Position numbers and translations under genes: made by a program. Below the pieces are notes generated by a model. That model was not told the origin of the DNA. It searched no databases and saw only the letters and a list, made by a program, of their open reading frames with translations. A stretch of 64,000 bases of DNA from Gyrodactylus bullatarudis (Eukaryota > Platyhelminthes > Monogenea > Gyrodactylidea > Gyrodactylidae), in contig SSNU01000055.1 in assembly GCA_012064415.1 (NCBI GenBank), positions 620,001 to 684,000 on the forward strand, given 5' to 3'. Below are positions 23,972 to 38,000 of this stretch, piece after piece (within the stretch, counting starts at the first letter, position 1; the number at the start of each line of letters is the position of its first letter).

Positions 23972-24430
23972 TTGACAATACTCTTGAAATCAATTCGAGG
24001 ATTTAGAACACTTAAAGTATCTTCAAATTCCTATACTGTGAACTGGTGTTTGGAAAAAGAGCTAGATTTTAATTTGGAACCATCACTCAAGAATGCAGGA
24101 CATATTGATATTTTTTTGATGTATAATAAATCTTTTGATCAAAAAAAATCCTTGATTTTCCCAATTGTAAATGTTGAATTATAAAATCTTCTTCACTCTG
24201 GAAGCATGATTGATAGAACAGACCTTTCCTATTATGTATGGATTAGTGATACTGGTCGATTCCAAATTAGTCTGACTGATTTCTATAGAAATGGGAGTAA
24301 GGTTCTCTTTCGACTAACTAAAGGGATAAGTCATGGCCCACGAATTGAGAATAAAACCTTGTCCATAATAATTTCCTATAATCTAACATGGGCATATGAC
24401 GAAGAGGAGACTAAAATGGTTAAAAATTGA
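23972..24430 (+). pseudogene. Orphan ORF pair in one frame, split by a single stop
   Basis: Two stretches, 23972-24184 and 24206-24430, are in the same frame and separated only by one TAA at 24182-24184. Together they give about 150 codons of protein-like composition (..TVNWCLEKELDFNLEPS.., ..LSYYVWISDTGRFQISL.., ..NKTLSIIISYNLTWAYDEEE..). No ATG opens the first part. No GT..AG micro-intron was found that removes the stop and keeps the frame. It is either a decayed gene, two exons joined differently, or chance. Not recognised. Confidence 0.3.
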
Positions 24431-25135
24431 TTTATTAAAATAAATGAAAATTATTATCAGAATTTAGAAAAATATGCTTGCATTGTACGAGAAATAATAG
24501 CATGAATTTTTATCCTCCTATAATTAAATTTTTTTCCCAGCAATTCCAGAAAGTGATAAAAAATATACTTAATTTTTGTTGAATTCGTGGTTATCTAATA
24601 TTTATCGGAAATATTTCAATGGATTACCAAAGTTTAATTTTAAGGATTTCAAATTTTTTTATTTTGAATTAAAAAAAAAACTTTTAGGCGAAAGTAATTC
24701 TGCTTTTTTTCTGTATAATACAATAGAGTAGCAGCCTTTTGAACTCGAAAAGGTGAATGAGAAATGATTTCTAAGTTTCCACCAACCAGATACAGACTTG
24801 GGAGGTTTAAATATCTTTCTTAGTTGGCCGATAACTATGTAATGTGACCGCAAGGAATTCGTTCTCCCAGTCTTGAGATTATCATGTGAAAGTTGAATTT
24901 CGTTTTCTTGATCGTTCTCACTACTTGTTGGCTAATGAGATAAATATAAATTCCCATCGAAAAACTAGTATTATTATTATTGCGATTAAATCTAATTTCA
25001 TCAATACTGTACAATTGTAAAACTAACATCATCAAAATCAATACTAATTTTGATAATTACACTCGCTTTTTTAATTTTGTAAAACATTTGAGCTATAATG
25101 TATGATGCTTCATAATTCTATCAAGGTAGAAATAG

Positions 25136-25359
25136 TTAACCCTTTCGATGCCGATGGACATATATGTCCATTTTCCTATTTTTTTGAACCTTTATAACTT
25201 TAACATTTTGATAGGTTTCTGGATCAATTAAAGTTTAAATTGAAGCCCACAATGTGAACTTGCATTAGTAATATTTTCGGCCAAATAACTTGGTATCTTC
25301 ATAGCTAAATATTGGTTTTTATAAAAATTGTGAAATAGTCACGGCACCGAAAGGGTTAA
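25136..25359. mobile_element. piggyBac-type MITE, copy 1
   Basis: TTAA at 25136-25139 and 25356-25359 flank a 216-nt element with terminal inverted repeats CCCTTTCGATGCCG / CGGCACCGAAAGGG (one mismatch). TTAA duplication with TIRs beginning CCC is the signature of piggyBac transposons. No transposase is present. Internal sequence GGATCAATTAAAGTTTAAA is shared with copy 2 at 52027-52977. Confidence 0.8.
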
Positions 25360-27620
25360 GCAGATCTTTTATTTCTTCTCAACCATTTTGGGCACTTCAA
25401 ACTTTTCGACGTATCTTCATCAATGGTTGAGCTAAAGTTCATCAAAAATTCTTCACAATTTTCATAGGATCATGGCCCAGAATTTGCCCCAATCAGAGTA
25501 AATCAACGCATACATTGACACACAAGTTTCAATAGTATCTAAATTATAAAACTAATTTCAAGCAGATCTTTATTTGAAAAAATTATTGCAGATTAAATGC
25601 TGTCCAAATATTTACTTAACACATCTGTGTATTATAAATACCGGTAGATAGATAGTTTAGGAAGCAGATAAATCTAATAACGTATTATCATTTCACATTT
25701 GGAGAGCTGACATAACAAAAAATGTGTTTTTTTAGCGCAGTCAACTTGAATTATTATGCCAAGATTCATAGCAAATTTTTAGGATTTTGTTCCAACTGTT
25801 CAAAATGCTCAGATAATAGGAGTGAAGTAGGGTCTTATGAACTTTTACTTGAATTTCTATGGGAAAAGATGCTTTGAAATTGAAAAATTCCAAAAACGAC
25901 TGCTGAATATTTGATTGGCATATATATTCATCTCAAGAATATTGATAGACTATTGAAGGGAATTTCTCACCTGTCAAGAAATTCTGGGTTATATATTAGA
26001 GACAATATTCTGTGCTCGCAGTTATTATAGCATAAAAGTGGGAACATTTGTATATTTGAAGTTTAATACCAAACTTTTATTGTTGACACATTGTTGAGAT
26101 TAATATAACTCATGTGTTCAAAATTTCTGATCAAATGCAGAGCTCCCTAGGGCTTGTGACATTAAAAAACCCAATAATTATGATATTAATTCCAGTTGCA
26201 AGGAAGAAAACTTTTCATCTGTTTTATTCATTCTCGAGAAAAAATATGGGTGGTATACCTGTGGTAGAATAAATGTCTAAAAGTGTATCTAAAATTTTGT
26301 TGAAATTAGAAATAGATGAACATAATAATAAACTCATCGTTGAATTAGACTAACTGATAAAAATTTTCAATATAAAAGAAGAATAGTCGATTAAGAAGGG
26401 AAAAGTGAGCCCTTTCTCAGGGAAGAAATGTGTAAAACTGCTTTCTTGGATATAATATCTAACACATATCGATTTGGGAATTAAATTTTGTCCTGTGAAA
26501 AAAAAGAATAATCTTACATGTATTTATTTTATCAATTTTTATTATATTATAGTTGATATCCATAAAAATATTAAACAAAGTACATTGGAAATGGAAACAT
26601 TGGAATCTTTCTTACTTAAAGTTCATGAGAGGCGAAGATGACACATTCGCTGTGTTAAGCAAGTTACAGTTGGGTTTGGAACTCAATGACCATTCCCGAA
26701 ATATGTCGTTTAAAACATACAAAAACACAGTTTGGTCAGTTTGATTGAAGGAAAAAATGAATGAGTAAACTAAAAAGTTGTAGAGGATTTGAATGAGCAT
26801 TTGTCAGAAGTCTATTTCATGAATCTCGACTTTGAAGATGATACCTCACTTCAGCTTATCAAGAAAGTAGGGAGATTCTTTAATACGTGAAGAAGATTCA
26901 AGTTAAATCATTTAGCAAAAGAGTCATAACAAGCCTATGTACCTTACAAAGCAAAAGTCTTAGGTACCATTTGCCTGTTAACAAAAAATTTCATGAACAT
27001 CCACACACCATGTCAAAAGCTTAAAAGATCTTATGGACTTTTAAAAAAAATTTTGGAAGCAAGATTTTTCATATTAGTTTTTTTCACGTGGCTTAATTTA
27101 AATTTGAAAGATGGACGTTTATAAGGTTTTTTTAGAGATAAGATCTACACGCCAGCCAGTGGGAAATGGGCTATTGGATTTCTATTATTCATCAAGTATT
27201 AAAACTCTGCAGTCAAAGAAATGGTATATTCTGAAAACCTGTATTTTCAATTGAAGTAAACAGGGGAAATTTTTAATAGGATTCCCTTCTATTAATCTGG
27301 GTTACTTGAGCTTAGGAATTCGTTAGAAAAGAATTTAAAATGCACCTCGTGGACCTCTATGGGAATTTAATGTTCCCTTTCAATCATCCATCCATAGTTG
27401 ATTTGGAGTTTTGTTATAGAATTTGAATCACAAAAGACAGGAAAGTAAATTGGAAGAAATACAACGCAAAGAACTTGTTTTTATGTTTGTTTGACTAAAT
27501 AAAGTATTAGTTTCTCGGTTCAGAATAAAATAAAACAGAATACACACAAATACATAAATTCAACAGTTTAAGACAGTTATATTCAAAAATTAGTTCCAAA
27601 GAAAATAACATAATATTGCT

Positions 27621-27811
27621 TCAATTTCGAATAGCATCTTCCCTAGCATACTCCTTAATAGGTTGCATCATGCGTGTAATTTTAGAAATCGTATTATGCA
27701 TAGAGTCAGAGTAATAAATTTCCTCTCTAATTGCCTCTAACGTCAGCTTACAGATCCGCTTGAAGACTGCCAAGCAAAAAATAAGGATCCAGTGAACAAG
27801 GAAACTCAAAG
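27621..27811 (-). CDS. Possible terminal exon, unknown product
   Basis: An open frame preceded by an AAG acceptor at 27812. A hydrophobic segment (LSFLVHWILIFCLAVF) is followed by a charged amphipathic tail (ITRMMQPIKEYAREDAIRN) and a stop. No upstream exon could be joined with confidence and no family is recognised. Confidence 0.25.
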
Positions 27812-30800
27812 CTTTATTCAATAAATATAGTTAATTTGATCTAAAAACATGAGTACATTCCTATTGGTCCAGATCTTGAGAAACTGAAGAGAGCTCAGAG
27901 TAAAAGCGTCTTATCACACTGACTATCTCAAGAAACTTAAAGTCTGGAAAAAATCGAATTTAAAGCTATTCTCAATGAATTTGGGGATTTATATTTCTTA
28001 CGAAACTCTCAATTTTTCGTCGAGAAAATTTTCAAAAGATATTTTGGAAACTTATTCAAGATTTCCCCAATTTGAGAAAATAAATTTTTTGAACAGATTT
28101 AAATTACCATTTTTCCATTTATTTGAAATGTTGAAAATGGTTGTTGAGATTTTAGGGAAGCACTCTAATATCGTGGGAAAGTCGCCCGTTTTTACTACTT
28201 GATGAATTAGGATCATCCGAGATCAGTTCAGATTGACGGTGCTTTCAAAAATTGGACAGAGATTATTGGTTACTAGAAATATTTCGTTCTAGGTACTAGA
28301 CGGTATAGTAGTCAATGAATGCAATTATCAGTTATATTAATATACACAAATTTATCAGTCTAACAAATGCCTATCTTGTATCATATACATGGTGTGTGTA
28401 CGTGTATTTGTAGATTGGGGATATGGGAAATTGTCAAAATGATAATCATTAAACTATTAGTGGGATATGCTACGCAACTATGTGCGTCAGTATGATAACT
28501 GAAGATGGTCCATTAGAGTGAGAGTCACAATAACTGACTGATCGAGACACTAAAACTAATTACACTTTTGATATTTCTAGCTTTTAATTAATTAAAACAA
28601 AATTGATTTCCGTTCAAGATAATGATGAGAAAAGTTTTGTGTACTGATTTGTGTGGGTTCTACACGCTAAATCAGAACGTAATGTGTCTAACATTGAATA
28701 TAGAAGGGAAAAAAACAAGATTTCATGCGTGCGTGAGTGTGGTTTGATGTATTCGCATTGTAATTGCATTTATTTATTTATTCAGATCAAACTTTTCTTT
28801 CTCTTGCCAAGTGGAGAACACGAATGATTCGAAAGAGGGGAGGGAACTTTTTAACAAGTCAAAAGAAAGAAAAGAAAAGTAATTTTACAGATCAATTCGA
28901 ACGAGTTTAAAAGATCCAATCCAATTGGGTTTCTTGTTCTCATTGACCCTTATGATACCATAGCTAGACAAAGAAATTTTCATGTTTGATCATTTCACAG
29001 AGTTACTTTAAATGTGATAATAAAAAAGCTATACTCGGTATTGTCTATCAAATTTAAATTATCTAGCAAAAGTAAAAATCTCTTTTTGAAGCTGAAAGGA
29101 GATATTTCTTAAATTGAAATGTGTGAAAATAGCTGAAAATTGATGAACCGATTTTGAAAATTAGGGAAAAAGTCTCAAAACTAACCGAAAACGGCGAAAG
29201 ATTCGGCTTTTTGTACATTCGATCAATTCGAAAAAGCTAATAAAGAAACTGTAGACGATCGAATACTATGGGGTTGACGTAAAAGTATGTTAAAGGTGAC
29301 AAAAAAAATCAAGAAAACATAAAATACACCTGGACACACCTGATTTCCACCCAGCACAGGATAGATAGTAATAAAGAAAAACTTGAACCAATATGACAGG
29401 TACATGGTAATCAATCAATCTTATTTGAAAAAATAACATGAATATTTTTTTTGATAGAAAATAATCCTTACTTTTTTAAGGATATTTACAAAAAAGTAAT
29501 TTAAATCTTGAAGACCTGCCAAAAAATTTTCTTCAAGGGATATTGCTTAAATTGGAAATTTCAGATGGTTCTAGAACATGCTGATAACTGACATAACGGA
29601 CATAACTGATTCTACTGGTATGTTTTATCGATAAAAGTTTCTTTCTTTATTCTCTTTGATTTTGAGAATAATCGTTCGTTACGTTTTCTCAAAAACGAGT
29701 CATCTTTTCAATTAATTATAGTATCTGAATCACTCATCATTTATTCGAAAGAATATTGGATATTCTTACAGAGAGGTGGTTAATGAATTAATTCTAAATT
29801 CCTCAAAACAGAATTGTATGGCTTAAGAAAGATCCCTGAAGAATTACGAGTTTATCAAAAGTATTACGGGGATAATGGGTTTTCTTGTCATATCGTGTTC
29901 CTAAAAATCAACTTTTGATCACTTTCCCAGTTTGAAATCAGCACAATTTTCAACTCAAAGCTCAAAATTTTAGGAATTTGGCGCTAACTCGATAATTGAA
30001 ATATACCATAGTTTCCTTAAATATTGATTTTTTCGAAATTCTTTTCTTTACATTGTGAATGTGGGCCTCATGATCTAGATTCCAAAATACCTTGATCAAA
30101 TTCGATTTCTTGGTGAAAAAATTTGGGAAATTTTGTAATACATTGATAAATTCCGATCTTTAACGAGGTGTATTTAAGAAAAAATTACAGACAAATTCAT
30201 GAAAAAGTATAAAATAAATTTAATTGGATAGATAGAACTTTGAGATGGGTCTGCTACAATCAATTTTTCCCGCCTCTATACCTCGCTCAGTGAGCAATGC
30301 TCTTTCAATCTCACAAAGAAAGATTAATTGATGATTGAGATCAAATATCTCATGCAAATGAGTTAATAGCTACATTCAATATTTATTGATGGTAATGTGG
30401 TTATATATAGAGGGAAGGGAAATTTTTGACATGCATACAAAATGAATACGATACAGATTGGAACATGATTATCACACCTTGGAATTTCACACATTTAATA
30501 AAATGAAGAATTCATTGAAAAATTAATGCACTAATTGATAACTACTATTGATAATTACTATTATTTAGGAATTCTCCAAAGCCATGGATTTAAAAAGATT
30601 TGGTTGAAAAAAAACACAAAAGGGTTGTAAAAATCCAGTAGCTCATCCACTGTCAGGCAAGTATAATTTGAATAACTGTTTTAATTCACCATTTTTTGAT
30701 TGATACAACTCTTAAACTAAAAGTAGTTGCGTTAAAATAACTAAAGATTCGTTATCAACGTCTACACAAAACATATGATACGCTAAAGATTGATTCATTC

Positions 30801-32059
30801 ATTCCTAATCGATTGTGTGTATTCAAGAAAAATGTTTTAAGGAAATGTTTTTTCCTCGATCCCTTCCCAGAGAGACAGAGGAATTAGTTATCACTGAGAA
30901 CAATCTCATAATAATAGATAACAATCATATGGGACAGGGAAAAGTATAAAAGTTTCAAGGATATATATATAAACTCTTATCAGATGACAGAAAATATTTG
31001 AATTCGATCTCAACATACAAAGTGGGGTGATAAAAAATTTAGAAATTTCTTTTTGATCTGGGACAATAATAAAATTTTCATTTAGAGTACGAAGTAATGA
31101 ACTAAACTAAAGACTTGGTATTGGCGTAGAAAACTATCTTCCTTAAATCTGATATTTTTGCAATTACTAAATTATTATTTGAGTAATGCAATAGTTTACA
31201 TTGAGACTTGGATTTTATTTGAGAGGAAGGTATAAAATTCTCTCAATTGTAGTTTATAATTCTGATCATGTTACGATAAATAAGATCATCGGGAATTTTG
31301 AGGATATAATAAAACCTTGAAACCTAGTAACGAGTTAATTGTTAACTTAATTAGTTCAAGTCAATAAATAATTCAAATCTTGGCTGTCGTTTGTTCAAAA
31401 CTGTGTTAAAATTTAATTCGAAATCATTCGGTTGTTTATCAGGATATAGGAATTTTGAATATTCTATTTTTGATCTTAAACAGGTAAAAACTCTGACTCA
31501 TGGTACATAGTTTTATACCCCAGCGGTTCTAGTGTTAGTCTTCTCTTAAGCTTAGTTCTGACTGGTTGAAATTTTAAAATCATCTCTTATTGGTTAAAAA
31601 ACCAACCAACTAACTTCATACACGTGTTTGTGAAGGGAATAATGTTGTGAATCACAACTTGTGATGTATCAGAAGATTACTATGCACTCATAGTATGCAG
31701 AGATTGTACAGAAAAGTACAAATGCTAAATAACTTTTCGATGATGACGAATAGTGAATTTTACTGAATATAAATTTATACAGTTATTCGTAACATAACTT
31801 GAATTAATCAACAAATAATTTCTCCAGAAAGCAGAATCGATCCAAGCAGGGTTGCAGTGAAAAATTCAATCTAGTTGGACCTGAGAGTCTGACATGAATA
31901 ATGAAATTGGTTTTGAGATAATAATAGCAGTAATAAGATGAGAGTTTATTTAAAATACGATAATAATCATGAAAGATTTATTAAAATATACAATATGAAT
32001 CTAAAACTGGAATTCCTTCTTTTCCAAAGAGGTAAGACAGATTCTTAGAAAGTCACAAA

Positions 32060-35000
32060 TCACAAGTAGGCTTGCCAACCGTTGAACATTTTCGATAGAT
32101 TCTGTTCCGAAGTGGCAATGTTGATTAATCGCTCGATAATGGCATCGACAGAGAAATTCGACTGTTCGCTAATAATTGAACCATGGCCGGAATGATCAAA
32201 ACCTTGGAGTTTTCTGCGCACCTTATCAATGACCTATTAAGTGCGAATTAAGTTAATTAATTTCTTTGTCTAATGATGATCTTGAAGAATAAAGTTTGAT
32301 CCCTCAGCAAAATATTTTCAACTCAAATCCATCACGAATATAGCTGTATGTATGTTACCGTTAATCTTGTCACTCTTGATAGTCTTGATAAGGCTTAACG
32401 GAATAGTTTGATCATCAGTTACATGAAATCAGTTTGATTGCAAATTTCATCTTTTGAGTTACGTCTATTCTTTAAGTAGGGAATATCTCAAGGATTTCTT
32501 TTCTTACCATTCAAAACCATTTGGACAAGTCCTGATTATGAGAAGAAATCTATATTAAGATCACTAACTTGTTATTCCTGAAACCTGGTAACAAATTTAA
32601 CCAACTATTCAGTTAATATCATTGCGAAAAATTGGCTGAATTTCAACTCTTGATTCTTATTCTCTGGAATACATGAGTTTCGCAATGCAACAAGTCCCAA
32701 TTAGGGACCCTAGACAGTTGGATTGTTTGATAAAAAATCTTATAGCCTTAACAAAGCCTCTCTTTTGGTTTGTGAGATTTATTTCCCAAAAGATGAACAA
32801 AGTGAAGGATTTATTAGAAATCAAACAGTTTAAAAACCTATATTATGATATTATTTTCGAAAAATTTAATTCAGCCAGCCAATCTTACCGATTACCGAGC
32901 ATGAAGATCAGCATTTTATAGCTGAATAGCTTGTTAATCTTGAAAACTGGTAACAAGTTTATCAAACTATTCCGTTAGTTTTAAGACTATGAAGAGTAAC
33001 AAGATATACTTCAAATGTAGTCATATATCTCAGGCTATGATGCCACCTACCAGATATTCCAAAGTGATACTGAAAAGTGTACAGACTATTTATACATTGT
33101 AGATGGATACACAAAAATAGCAGATAAAGTGAGTGAGAGTATGTTGTAAAGTGGAGGAAATGATAATCTGTTTTACAATTAGTCTGTGGAGGAAAAGAAA
33201 CAAAATGTGTTTGACGCCAACTGAGGACGCAGTGTTTTTCTTTTCCCCTTTATCATTGTTAAAATCATCAGAGATGTAAAAAGAGTAATTTCAGGGGAGA
33301 ACCCATTTAACATATTACAGATGGGTGTACTCGCACACTGCTTCATTGACAAATAAAAAAGAATCAATCTAGGGTGGGAAAAAAACATGTTTGGAGCCAT
33401 AAAAAAAACTTTTAATCATAACTAATAAGCCATAGTTTTACTTCTTGTCTTCATCCCTTGATGAAGAGACATTTAAAAACAACATGAATAATTTAATGAT
33501 CCTTTCTAAGCTGAGACACGAACTGAGTCAAGTGAAAATTTAATTGTCAAGGACAAAGATAGATGACGGGCATGTTTTGTACTCATGAAGCAAAAGTTAT
33601 TTCTTTTGTAATAGTTTGAGAAGGAATTTGTTACAGTCCTTATCGTAATTAAGGTAGTTAACGACCTGACCCACAGATTGTCTGACAACATGATTAATAA
33701 TAAAACAGCATTTTTCAGATTGTGTAGGGCAGAATATTGTGATCACTGATCAGTAGGGCCTCAAAAAAGTACTATTAAAAATATTACTCTGGGAATTTAA
33801 AATCTCAACTAAAAGGAGTTTTTGTAAAATTCAAGCGCTATAACAGTTGAGCAGTCGTTTTCTATCTTTAAAGAAATTTTTAATCAAAAATTTGATGAGA
33901 AAGGATTTGATTATTACAAAATTTTGCAGGAATTTACTATTTTTCGCTCAAAATACCTTGAATTTTCTATAGAGTACTTTTTTACTTATTTTTCAGCTCT
34001 TGAGATACTGTTTTTTATTTTATTTGGTACTATTTTTGAGGCCCTACTGACCAGGCAATTAATTATGGACTGGATGAGGCTAAGATAATATCTTTAGCTT
34101 AAAGTAGAATATCTCAAAAGATCTCAGACCGGGTCTTATCCCGAAATTAAGTCGCTTTAGAAACAGCATGAATCAAATCAAGAGATAATAAAAATCAAGA
34201 AATTCACTTCAGTTAAAAAATTTCCTATTTTATTAGATAACCTAAAAATAGTCTTAATACCAAATTTTTTTTTGAAACACTGAAAAACAAAAATTAGGCC
34301 TAGATGAGATTCAAGATATTTATAAAATAACTTGTTCATGTGAAAAATCTTACATAGGTCGAACAGAAAGAAATTTTGAAATTAGGTGTAAGGAACAAAA
34401 AAAGGCTATAGAAAAAGAACAGGTAGATAAGTCAGCATTAGCTAAACACTTGGCTGATAATCCAGATCATATTACAGATTTTAATGACGTAAGAAGTCTA
34501 GGAAACATGAGAAATAAGTATAAAACTATGATTTTGGAGTCTATAGAGATTAAACTAAACGAGGTTGTTAATGGTAATAAGACGGATATAAATATTGAAA
34601 ATCGTTGGTTAGAATTGATTGATTAAAGTTGAGAAGAAATCTGATTGGTTTAATGTTTTGATTGGACACACAGGGTTTAAGTATCTTAAGTTTTTTGAAA
34701 AATCTCACGCCAGAAGAAGAATTCGGCATGTATTCGAAATATTGTGTGAGTCCTAACTATTTTTATCAGGGTAATCTAAATTTTTTTATTCTAATCTTAA
34801 TTTCAATGTTCTTTCAAGTGATGAATTATATTATCAGAGTTATTACTCTAATAATTCTGATTACTATAACAATCACTGTAATTTTTATAATCCTTATTTT
34901 TTAAGAAATACTACACCTTTCTCTCTTTTTTCTTTTTATACAGATAGACCAATACAAGCCTGAAGACAACATAGTCAGGCAGCAAGCGAACAACGCTTTA

Positions 35001-38000
35001 GTCAATCCTTAAGAATGTTGATTTCATAGTGTTCTCATGAAAATTTTAGCACGATAACAAAAACTAGTATTTTGACTGCCCTATTCATTTTTCACGGTTA
35101 CGAGCTGGTTAGAATAGGGCTCTGAATTACTGAAATATTTATGAAATGATCGATATGTACATGTTTTAGATTTAGCCAGGAAGTTGTGGAGATTAAAACG
35201 AAAGTAGCATGTGATGACAATCCACTTAGTACCTGGGTAAAGAATAAATTTTTTCCGTTGTGAAATCAACGGAAGTTGAAAACCAAATTAGTTCTATACA
35301 ATCGTTACAGGGAAATAACTTGGGAATTATCACTTATTATAAGCAGAGCTTCTTCTAACTGGTATAATTTATATTTATTATATAGGCTTACTTTGAGAAA
35401 TCTTAATCTGATTTCAAATGACTTGAAAAATTTTACAATAGTTTTCGAGTTATTCGATCAAAACTGAAAACTCGACTTGCACGGCTATATAGAAAAACAT
35501 GAACTAGATGGAAGAACAGAAATATTTCGTTCCTGTGGGGAACGTCTGGGATATATTAAGCAACTAGAACGAAATATTTCTAGTCAACTTTCGTAAGAAT
35601 AGGTGCTGCACTATTCATTAGTTAGAAATGACATTGTCTTGTTCAAGATTAAATTCTTAACAAAAAAGTAAAACGGAAGGTTTTGCTTTTAGTTTTTGAA
35701 CTATTTCAAGTCAAAGTAGAAAATTCACCAATTTCCTTGGAACATCTCAACTTTAACTCAATTTTTTGCGTAAGAATCCCCTAGGGAAAATATGCCTTTG
35801 TAAAATAAACGAATCTCTAATTTTTAAGACTTAAAAATCATAACAGTTGGAGTAATTGATCAATCAAATTAATTTACAAGAAACTAGAGACTCATAAATT
35901 CCTAAACAAGGCCGGCCACAATAAGGGATCATATGAAAGAGTATCTTTGATAGATATCCACTTTGTTACATTAAAATTATAACGAGTATTCCTCAAAATT
36001 CACGAGTGTTAATGGCAAAAAAGAGTAGTATGCTATGAATTCAGATGTCAATCATGAAATAGATTCTAAAATTCTCTCTTGATTCTCAAAAATGTCTACA
36101 TATTCAACGGATTAGATTAATGTTTCCGGAAAAATATTAGCCATATATCCTACAAGATAATACAGTAGTTCCACTTACATTCATGGCCATCTGTTGACTA
36201 ACATTACTGACAGATTTATCAGCAATACTGGATTTTATACTCTGATTCGAGAGAGACATGGAAATATTTGCTTCATTATTATACTGCATTGCACGCTTCT
36301 TTTCAAATTGATTCAGTTGTTCTCTAGTTAGACACCAATTGAATAGGGGATCATCGAGTAGGGTTTGCAGAAGCGTTTCAATTGCATCCTTGGATTTCAT
36401 CATAGACAGTAAGGTTTGTTTACCGTATTTACAAAATACTGTTGATATCCCAAATGGCCCGAGGGCATGGACTAGGTCACGAGTTAAACGGAATGGGACA
36501 ATCTATAAATTAAATTAGTTGGTAATACTTAATATTAATTTGAGTAGTTACTTGAAAGTAACTCGATGAAAATAATTAATTAAAAATTAAAATTAATTAA
36601 AACTTACTTCAGGACATGATAAATATCTCCCCTGTTCAAAGGCTATCCCAAGATCAATATGGACAAGGCTTGCTGTAGATGTTTTGATGAGAATATTACT
36701 CGGATGTCGATCACCAAGACCAAGAATATAGCCAATGATTGATGATACCGATAGACTGATTCCATAATTTTTTTTGGCCAAAATTACACTCTCCGCGTTG
36801 GAGAAGAATTCACTGAAAAAATATCCGAATACCTTGAAAATAGCGAGTTAGAAGAATAACTTACAGGCTTCAGTTTTTGACAGGCGCCCTTGTAGGCTTT
36901 GAGTTTTTCAGATGGCCCACCCATATGGCTCTCGATCAATTTTTTACGAGCATCATTAGGCGTGATATCATTCGGTCTGTATCGAACATGAGCACCTTTG
37001 GCATTGTCAGCGAGATAATCGAAAAGGGTCATGGTATCTTCAACAAACTCGATTACAGCACTCCGCGAAGATAGGGAAATTACTCTGTACGTTGTTATGA
37101 GGGATTCTGAGGTGGACGACGTCTTATCAAAATCTTTGGCCAAAATTTTATTGGCAACTGTGAATATTTGCTGCATGACTGAGTCTTGTTTTGGGTCATC
37201 GCGGCCTTTCACGAGCTTTATGAAATCAAAGAATCAATAAAAGTCTCAAGTGTTAAAACAATTTATTAGGAGAAAGAGTACTTGTTTACGTTTACGACCG
37301 TCGGAACAGAGGATTTCAATGAGCTTTGGTTGACTTATACCGGTGAGTATGGTGTACTTTGTCTCGAGACGAACATTAAGAATAGCTCTACCCCTGATAA
37401 AATCGTTTGTACTAGTTGTTAAGCTAATGACAGGTAATGTTTGGAATATGGCTCGTTTCTGTAGCGTTGCAAGGAGGAGGTTGGAGTCAATGCTGAAAAC
37501 CTTTTTATTCCGGTCAACTTCACGATTGGCAAATTCATAATAGGCTTTGCACGTTTCCACAATTCCCTCGAGAGTCTTTTTCATCTCACCATTCTTGAGT
37601 GTGGAAAACATATCCAAGACTTCGTGGAATAGGCTCTCAGTCTTCTTCGCTTTGAGGGACTTTTCCATTAGGCTAGGATTGAATCTGGCACCAAATACTG
37701 ATTTCTGAAGGAACATTAGTTGATAATTTGATAGATTTTCTTTTGAAGAAGACTTACCTTGTTGACAGTTTTCTGATCACGATCCCAATCAGAGTTTATG
37801 GTGGAAACAACAGTGAGAACTGTTTCAATTGGATACTCGTAAATGATTCTAAGGAGAAGGCTGTACAGTTGTTGGCCTGTCTCAGTGTCCTCCTGATCAT
37901 TTTCACATAGGAAGCACATTTTACCCAAGAGCTGTGGAAATAGGTTCAACAAGTGTTCTGCGGGGATTTTATTGAGGTATTTTTCTACGCTAAAATTCGA

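Larger units (their letters stand above)
24431..32059. other. Long gene-poor region (7.6 kb)
   Basis: Lies between the orphan ORF and the ATM 3' end. It contains the piggyBac-type MITE at 25136-25359, a weak candidate exon at 27621-27811, and a hydrophobic frame on the minus strand at 29330-29414 (LSYWFKFFFITIYPVLGG) flanked by possible splice sites. A short palindrome near 28272 (CTAGAAATATTTCGTTCTAG) reappears inverted near 35563. The ATM poly(A) signal (AATAAA on the minus strand) is at 31977-31982. Nothing else is recognisable. Confidence 0.5.

Noticed and set aside
34662..34904. 80-aa hydrophobic ORF after the GIY-YIG fragment
   Set aside because: Ile-rich translation of an AT-rich dispersed tail; no start or family evidence.
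36117..36178. A 29-nt intron (36150-36178) giving ATM a short tail ending at 36117
   Set aside because: It gives no FATC domain, and the real FATC (NLSKMFNGWQAYL) is encoded in phase at 32233-32060.
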